Positions 60,726 to 64,000 of a stretch of 64,000 nt of DNA are shown here, piece after piece (position 1 is the first letter of the stretch; every line of letters begins with the position of its first letter). The notes beneath the pieces are model-generated. The model ran no database searches. It saw only the letters and a list, made by a program, of their open reading frames with translations, and was not told the DNA's origin. This DNA comes from Streptacidiphilus albus JL83. GTDB taxonomy: Bacteria; Actinomycetota; Actinomycetes; Streptomycetales; Streptomycetaceae. The translations under genes were made by a program, and so were the position numbers. Location of the stretch: assembly GCF_000744705.1 (NCBI RefSeq), contig NZ_JQML01000001.1:5466017-5530016 (forward strand), written 5' to 3'.

Positions 60726-61868
60726 GTGAAGAAGACCAGCACCCGCCTGGCCGACGGACGCGAGTTGATGTATTTCGACGCGCGTGACGACGTCGTGCGG
60801 GACGCCCCCGATCTGCGTCCCCTGGAGGCGACCACCACCGCCTCGGAGATCCGCTACGACCCGCTGCTCGACGAGTGGGTGGTCATCGCCTCGCACCGGC
60901 AGGGGCGGATCTACCACCCCCCGGCGAACGAGTGCCCCCTCTGTCCCTCGCGGGACGGGCGGCTCAGTGAGATTCCGGCGGCCGACTACGACGTGGCGGT
61001 CTTCGAGAACCGATTCCCCTCGCTGACCATGGCCGCGGCCGCGGCGACCGCCTCGACCGTCCTGCCGGGCGGGTCCGAGCGCCTCGGCGCCGACGGCCTC
61101 GCCCTGACCAGGCCGGGGGTCGGGCGCTGCGAGGTGGTCTGCTTCACCTCGAACCACGACGCGTCCTTCGCCGACCTGACGCCCCAGCAGGTCGGCCTGG
61201 TCCTGGACGCCTGGACCGACCGCACCGCCGAGCTCTCCGCCCTGCCCGGCGTCGAGCAGGTGTTCTGTTTTGAGAATCGCGGCGCGGAGATCGGCGTCAC
61301 CCTCGGTCACCCGCACGGCCAGATCTACGCCTACCCCTTCGTCACCCCGCGCACCGAGCGGATGCTCGCCGCCGCCGCCGCGCACCGCCGGCGCACCGGC
61401 CGCAACCTCTTCGACGACCTGCTCGCCGCCGAGCGCGCGACCCAGGGCACGCCGGGCGACCGCGTGGTCATCGCGGGGGAGCACTGGACCGCCTTCGTGC
61501 CCCACGCGGCCCACTGGCCGTACGAGGTCCACCTCTACCCCAACCGCCGCGTCGGCGACCTGCTCGCCCTCAACGACGCCGAGCGCGCCGAGTTCTGCAC
61601 CGTCTACCTGGACCTGCTGCGCCGGTTCGACCTGCTCTTCGACACCCCCGGCAACCGGACCCCGTACATCGCGGCCTGGCACCAGAGCCCGGTCGGTTCG
61701 GCCCCCGGAAGCGGCAGCGAGCTGGCACTGCACATGGAGCTCTTCACCATTCGTCGTACCGTGGGCAAGCTCAAGTTCCTGGCGGGCTCCGAATCCGGCA
61801 TGGACGTGTTCATCAACGACGTGTCGCCGGAGACGGCGGCGCAGCGGCTACGAGAGGTCTCCCCATGA
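60726..61868 (+). CDS. galT: galactose-1-phosphate uridylyltransferase
   Basis: 380-residue Leloir pathway enzyme. [11 protein letters not shown], zinc-region [29 protein letters not shown], the active-site [16 protein letters not shown] (His-Pro-His nucleophile), [11 protein letters not shown]. Transfers UMP between UDP-glucose and galactose-1-phosphate. GTG 60726 with GGAG six bases upstream; longer readings lack support. Stop overlaps galE (ATGA). Confidence 0.95.
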   Translation: MKKTSTRLADGRELMYFDARDDVVRDAPDLRPLEATTTASEIRYDPLLDEWVVIASHRQGRIYHPPANECPLCPSRDGRLSEIPAADYDVAVFENRFPSLTMAAAAATASTVLPGGSERLGADGLALTRPGVGRCEVVCFTSNHDASFADLTPQQVGLVLDAWTDRTAELSALPGVEQVFCFENRGAEIGVTLGHPHGQIYAYPFVTPRTERMLAAAAAHRRRTGRNLFDDLLAAERATQGTPGDRVVIAGEHWTAFVPHAAHWPYEVHLYPNRRVGDLLALNDAERAEFCTVYLDLLRRFDLLFDTPGNRTPYIAAWHQSPVGSAPGSGSELALHMELFTIRRTVGKLKFLAGSESGMDVFINDVSPETAAQRLREVSP

Positions 61869-62830
61869 GCAAGTACCTGGTCACCGGTGGCGCCGGCTAT
61901 GTCGGCGGGGTCGTCGGCGCGCACCTCGTCGAGGCCAGCCACGAGGTCGTCGTCCTCGACGACCTGTCCACCGGCCACCGCGTCTCGGTGCCGGTCGGCG
62001 CCGAGTTCGTACAGGGGCGGATCCAGGACGCGGCCGATGTGCTCGACGGCTCCTTCGACGGGGTCCTGCACTTCGCCGCCAGTTCCCAGGTCGGCGAGTC
62101 CGTCGCGGACCCCGAGAAGTACTGGCGCAACAACGTCGCCGGCTCGCTCGAACTGCTGGCCGCGATGCGCAAGGCGGGCGTCCGCAGGCTGGTGTTCTCC
62201 TCCACCGCCGCCGTGTACGGGGAGCCGGAGGTCACTCCGATCGAGGAGAGCGCCCGCACCGCGCCGACCAACCCCTACGGTGCCACCAAGCTCGCGGTCG
62301 ACCACATGATCACCAGCGAGGCGGCGGCCCACGGGCTCGCGGCGGTGTCGCTGCGCTACTTCAACGTCGCCGGGGCCTACGGCGTCCAGGGCGAGCGCCA
62401 CGACCCCGAGTCGCACCTCATCCCGCTGGTGCTGCAGGCCGCCCTCGGGCAGCGCCCGCACATCTCCGTCTACGGGGACGACTACCCCACGCCCGACGGC
62501 ACCTGCATCCGCGACTACATCCACGTCGCCGACCTGGCCGAGGCCCACCTGCTCGCGGTCGCCGCCGCCCGGCCCGGGGAGCACCTGATCTGCAACCTCG
62601 GCAACGGCACCGGCTTCTCCGTCCGCCAGATCATCGACGCCGTGCGCCGGGTCACCGGCCGGGAGATCCCCGCCGTCACCGCCGAGCGGCGGCCCGGCGA
62701 CCCCGCCGTCCTGGTCGCCTCCGCCCAGCGCGCCCGTACTGCCCTCGGCTGGCAGCCGAGCCGCACCGACCTCGACAGCATCGTCGCCGACGCCTGGGCC
62801 TTCGCCCTGGCACAGCAAGAAGCGCGCTGA
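61865..62830 (+). CDS. galE: UDP-glucose 4-epimerase
   Basis: 321 residues. NAD-binding [37 protein letters not shown], catalytic Ser/Tyr in [17 protein letters not shown] and [52 protein letters not shown]. Interconverts UDP-galactose and UDP-glucose. Translationally coupled to galT. Confidence 0.96.
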   Translation: MSKYLVTGGAGYVGGVVGAHLVEASHEVVVLDDLSTGHRVSVPVGAEFVQGRIQDAADVLDGSFDGVLHFAASSQVGESVADPEKYWRNNVAGSLELLAAMRKAGVRRLVFSSTAAVYGEPEVTPIEESARTAPTNPYGATKLAVDHMITSEAAAHGLAAVSLRYFNVAGAYGVQGERHDPESHLIPLVLQAALGQRPHISVYGDDYPTPDGTCIRDYIHVADLAEAHLLAVAAARPGEHLICNLGNGTGFSVRQIIDAVRRVTGREIPAVTAERRPGDPAVLVASAQRARTALGWQPSRTDLDSIVADAWAFALAQQEAR

Positions 62831-62929
62831 GCCGGCAGTCCACCGGGCCGTACCGGCTCGGCAGCAGCGCCAGCCCCAGGCCCAGCCCTAGTCCCAGCCC
62901 CAGCCGCGGGCGCAGGAATCGGAGCAGCA

Positions 62930-64000
62930 GTGACCCAACTCGAAGCCGTGAGCAAGGGATTCACCACCCTCTACGGCACCGACCCCGACGGCGTCTGGCA
63001 GTCACCCGGACGGGTGAACCTGATCGGCGAGCACACCGACTACAACGACGGATTCGTGCTGCCGCTGGCCCTGCCGCACGCCGCCCGGGTGGCCGTGTCC
63101 CGTCGCGACGACGGGATCCTGCGACTCCACAGCAGTTGGGCCGACCGGGTCGCCGAGGTGGTCGTCGCCGACCTGGCCCCGGGGTCGGTGCAGGGCTGGG
63201 CCGCCTACCCCGCCGCCGTGGTCTGGGCGCTCCGCGAGGCCGGCCACGCCGTCGCCGGCGGGGACGTCCACCTGGACAGCGACGTTCCGGTGGGCGCGGG
63301 CCTGTCCTCCTCCGCCGCGCTGGAATGCGCGGTGGCGCTGGCCTGGAACGACCTGTACGGGCTGGGGCTGACGCACCAGCAGATCGCGCTGCTCGCCCAG
63401 CGCGCCGAGAACGACTTCGTCGGCGTCCCCTGCGGGGTCATGGACCAGATGGCGTCGAGCTGCTGCGTCGAGGGCGCCGCCCTGTTCCTCGACACCCGTG
63501 ACCTCAGCTCCCGCCAGGTCCCGCTGGACCTCGCCGCCGAGGGCCTGGTGCTGCTGGTCGTCGACACCCAGGTCAAGCACGACCTCGCGGACGGCGCCTA
63601 CGCCGAACGCCGGGCCGGCTGCGAGCGCGCCGCCGGTCTGCTGGGGCTGCCCGCCCTCCGCGACCTGCCGCTCAGCGGCCTGGACGCGGCCCTGGCGCAG
63701 CTCCCAGAACCCGGTCTGCGCGCACTCACCCGCCACGTGGTGACCGAGAACGCCCGGGTCGAGGAGGTCGTCGCCCTCCTCGACGCCGGCCGGACCCGGC
63801 AGATCGGACCGGTCCTGACGGCCGGGCACGCCTCGCTGCGGGACGACTTCGCGGTGTCCTGCGCCGAGACCGACCTGGTCGTGGCGACCGCGAACGCAGC
63901 CGGTGCGCTGGGTGCGCGGATGACCGGCGGCGGCTTCGGCGGCTCGGTCATCGTGCTCGCCGAGCAGGCGGACGCGGACCGGATCGCCGCCGAGGTCGCG
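62930..64000 (+). CDS. galK: galactokinase (C-terminus beyond window)
   Basis: 357 codons visible. GHMP kinase motifs: QSPGRVNLIGEHTDYNDGFV (galactokinase signature), VPVGAGLSSSAALECAVAL (ATP loop), VPCGVMDQMASSCCVEGAAL, and ALGARMTGGGFGGSVIVL. Phosphorylates galactose at C1, first step of the Leloir pathway run by galT and galE. GTG 62930 with GGAG five bases upstream. The 99-base gap from galE holds a CAGCCCCAG-type repeat. Only about 25 residues are missing at the end. Confidence 0.95.
   Translation, partial: MTQLEAVSKGFTTLYGTDPDGVWQSPGRVNLIGEHTDYNDGFVLPLALPHAARVAVSRRDDGILRLHSSWADRVAEVVVADLAPGSVQGWAAYPAAVVWALREAGHAVAGGDVHLDSDVPVGAGLSSSAALECAVALAWNDLYGLGLTHQQIALLAQRAENDFVGVPCGVMDQMASSCCVEGAALFLDTRDLSSRQVPLDLAAEGLVLLVVDTQVKHDLADGAYAERRAGCERAAGLLGLPALRDLPLSGLDAALAQLPEPGLRALTRHVVTENARVEEVVALLDAGRTRQIGPVLTAGHASLRDDFAVSCAETDLVVATANAAGALGARMTGGGFGGSVIVLAEQADADRIAAEVA

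Overview
The window is very GC-rich with strong G/C bias at third codon positions. It carries the spore-former and divisome gene sepX/glpR, a galT-galE-galK run, a mycosin-type type VII secretion locus and the order galU, moeA-type gene, moaC, mog, rimJ-like, sepX. This points to a streptomycete (Streptomycetaceae: Streptomyces, Kitasatospora or Streptacidiphilus). From memory the core order matches the chromosomal core of Streptomyces between galK and mscL. I cannot settle the genus.

Layout. 1-6.7 kb: mscL (cut by the window edge), an unknown membrane protein, an MTA phosphorylase, a FmdB zinc-ribbon protein, a large penicillin-acylase-type hydrolase and 5-formyl-THF cyclo-ligase. 6.7-12.9 kb: GGDEF protein, galU, glp/moeA, moaC, mog, a RimJ-type acetyltransferase with an apparent CTG start, and sepX/glpR. 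12.99-15.84 kb: tRNA-Ala(CGC) followed by a decayed integrative element bounded by 21-bp direct repeats of the tRNA 3' end. 15.9-19.5 kb: HPP membrane protein, purple-acid-phosphatase-like enzyme, CBS protein and GNAT enzyme. 19.66-23.76 kb: the most interesting locus, made of two almost identical small peptides, a large M50-type membrane metalloprotease with a PqqD/RRE-like N-terminus, a secreted protein with two cysteine pairs, and a divergent HTH regulator with palindromic sites between. 24.3-37.1 kb: two-component system (kinase frameshifted), SEDS (FtsW/RodA-like) plus PBP pair, ribokinase, a NarL-type two-component system, a GT87-like mannosyltransferase, a VOC protein and a second PBP. 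37.2-49.3 kb: methyltransferase relic, protein O-mannosyltransferase, rsmI, a zinc-ribbon protein with a frameshift, metG, tatD, a short Rpf protein, rsmA/ksgA, ispE and an ABC-F ATPase.

49.3-57.3 kb is a type VII (ESX) cassette of lower third-position GC: an Esx/WXG-like protein, a long Gly-rich WXG/PPE-like protein, a mycosin protease, a second small WXG-like protein and a DUF1023 alpha/beta hydrolase. No EccC-type ATPase is in the window. The long WXG gene is split by a complete IS21-family element (51238-53535) with a 5-bp target duplication; removing the element restores one open frame of 521 codons. 57.3-64.0 kb: MFS transporter, tRNA-Thr(GGT), P-loop kinase, a response regulator lacking its phospho-acceptor Asp, and galT-galE-galK (galK runs off the end).

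Two genes (the kinase at 25.2 kb and the zinc-ribbon gene at 41.05 kb) show what look like single-base indels in G or C tracts. These may be assembly errors or real lesions. The candidate new biology is the 19.66-23.76 kb peptide, metalloprotease and secreted-protein locus, which looks like a RiPP-type or regulated-proteolysis system that I do not recognise by name.
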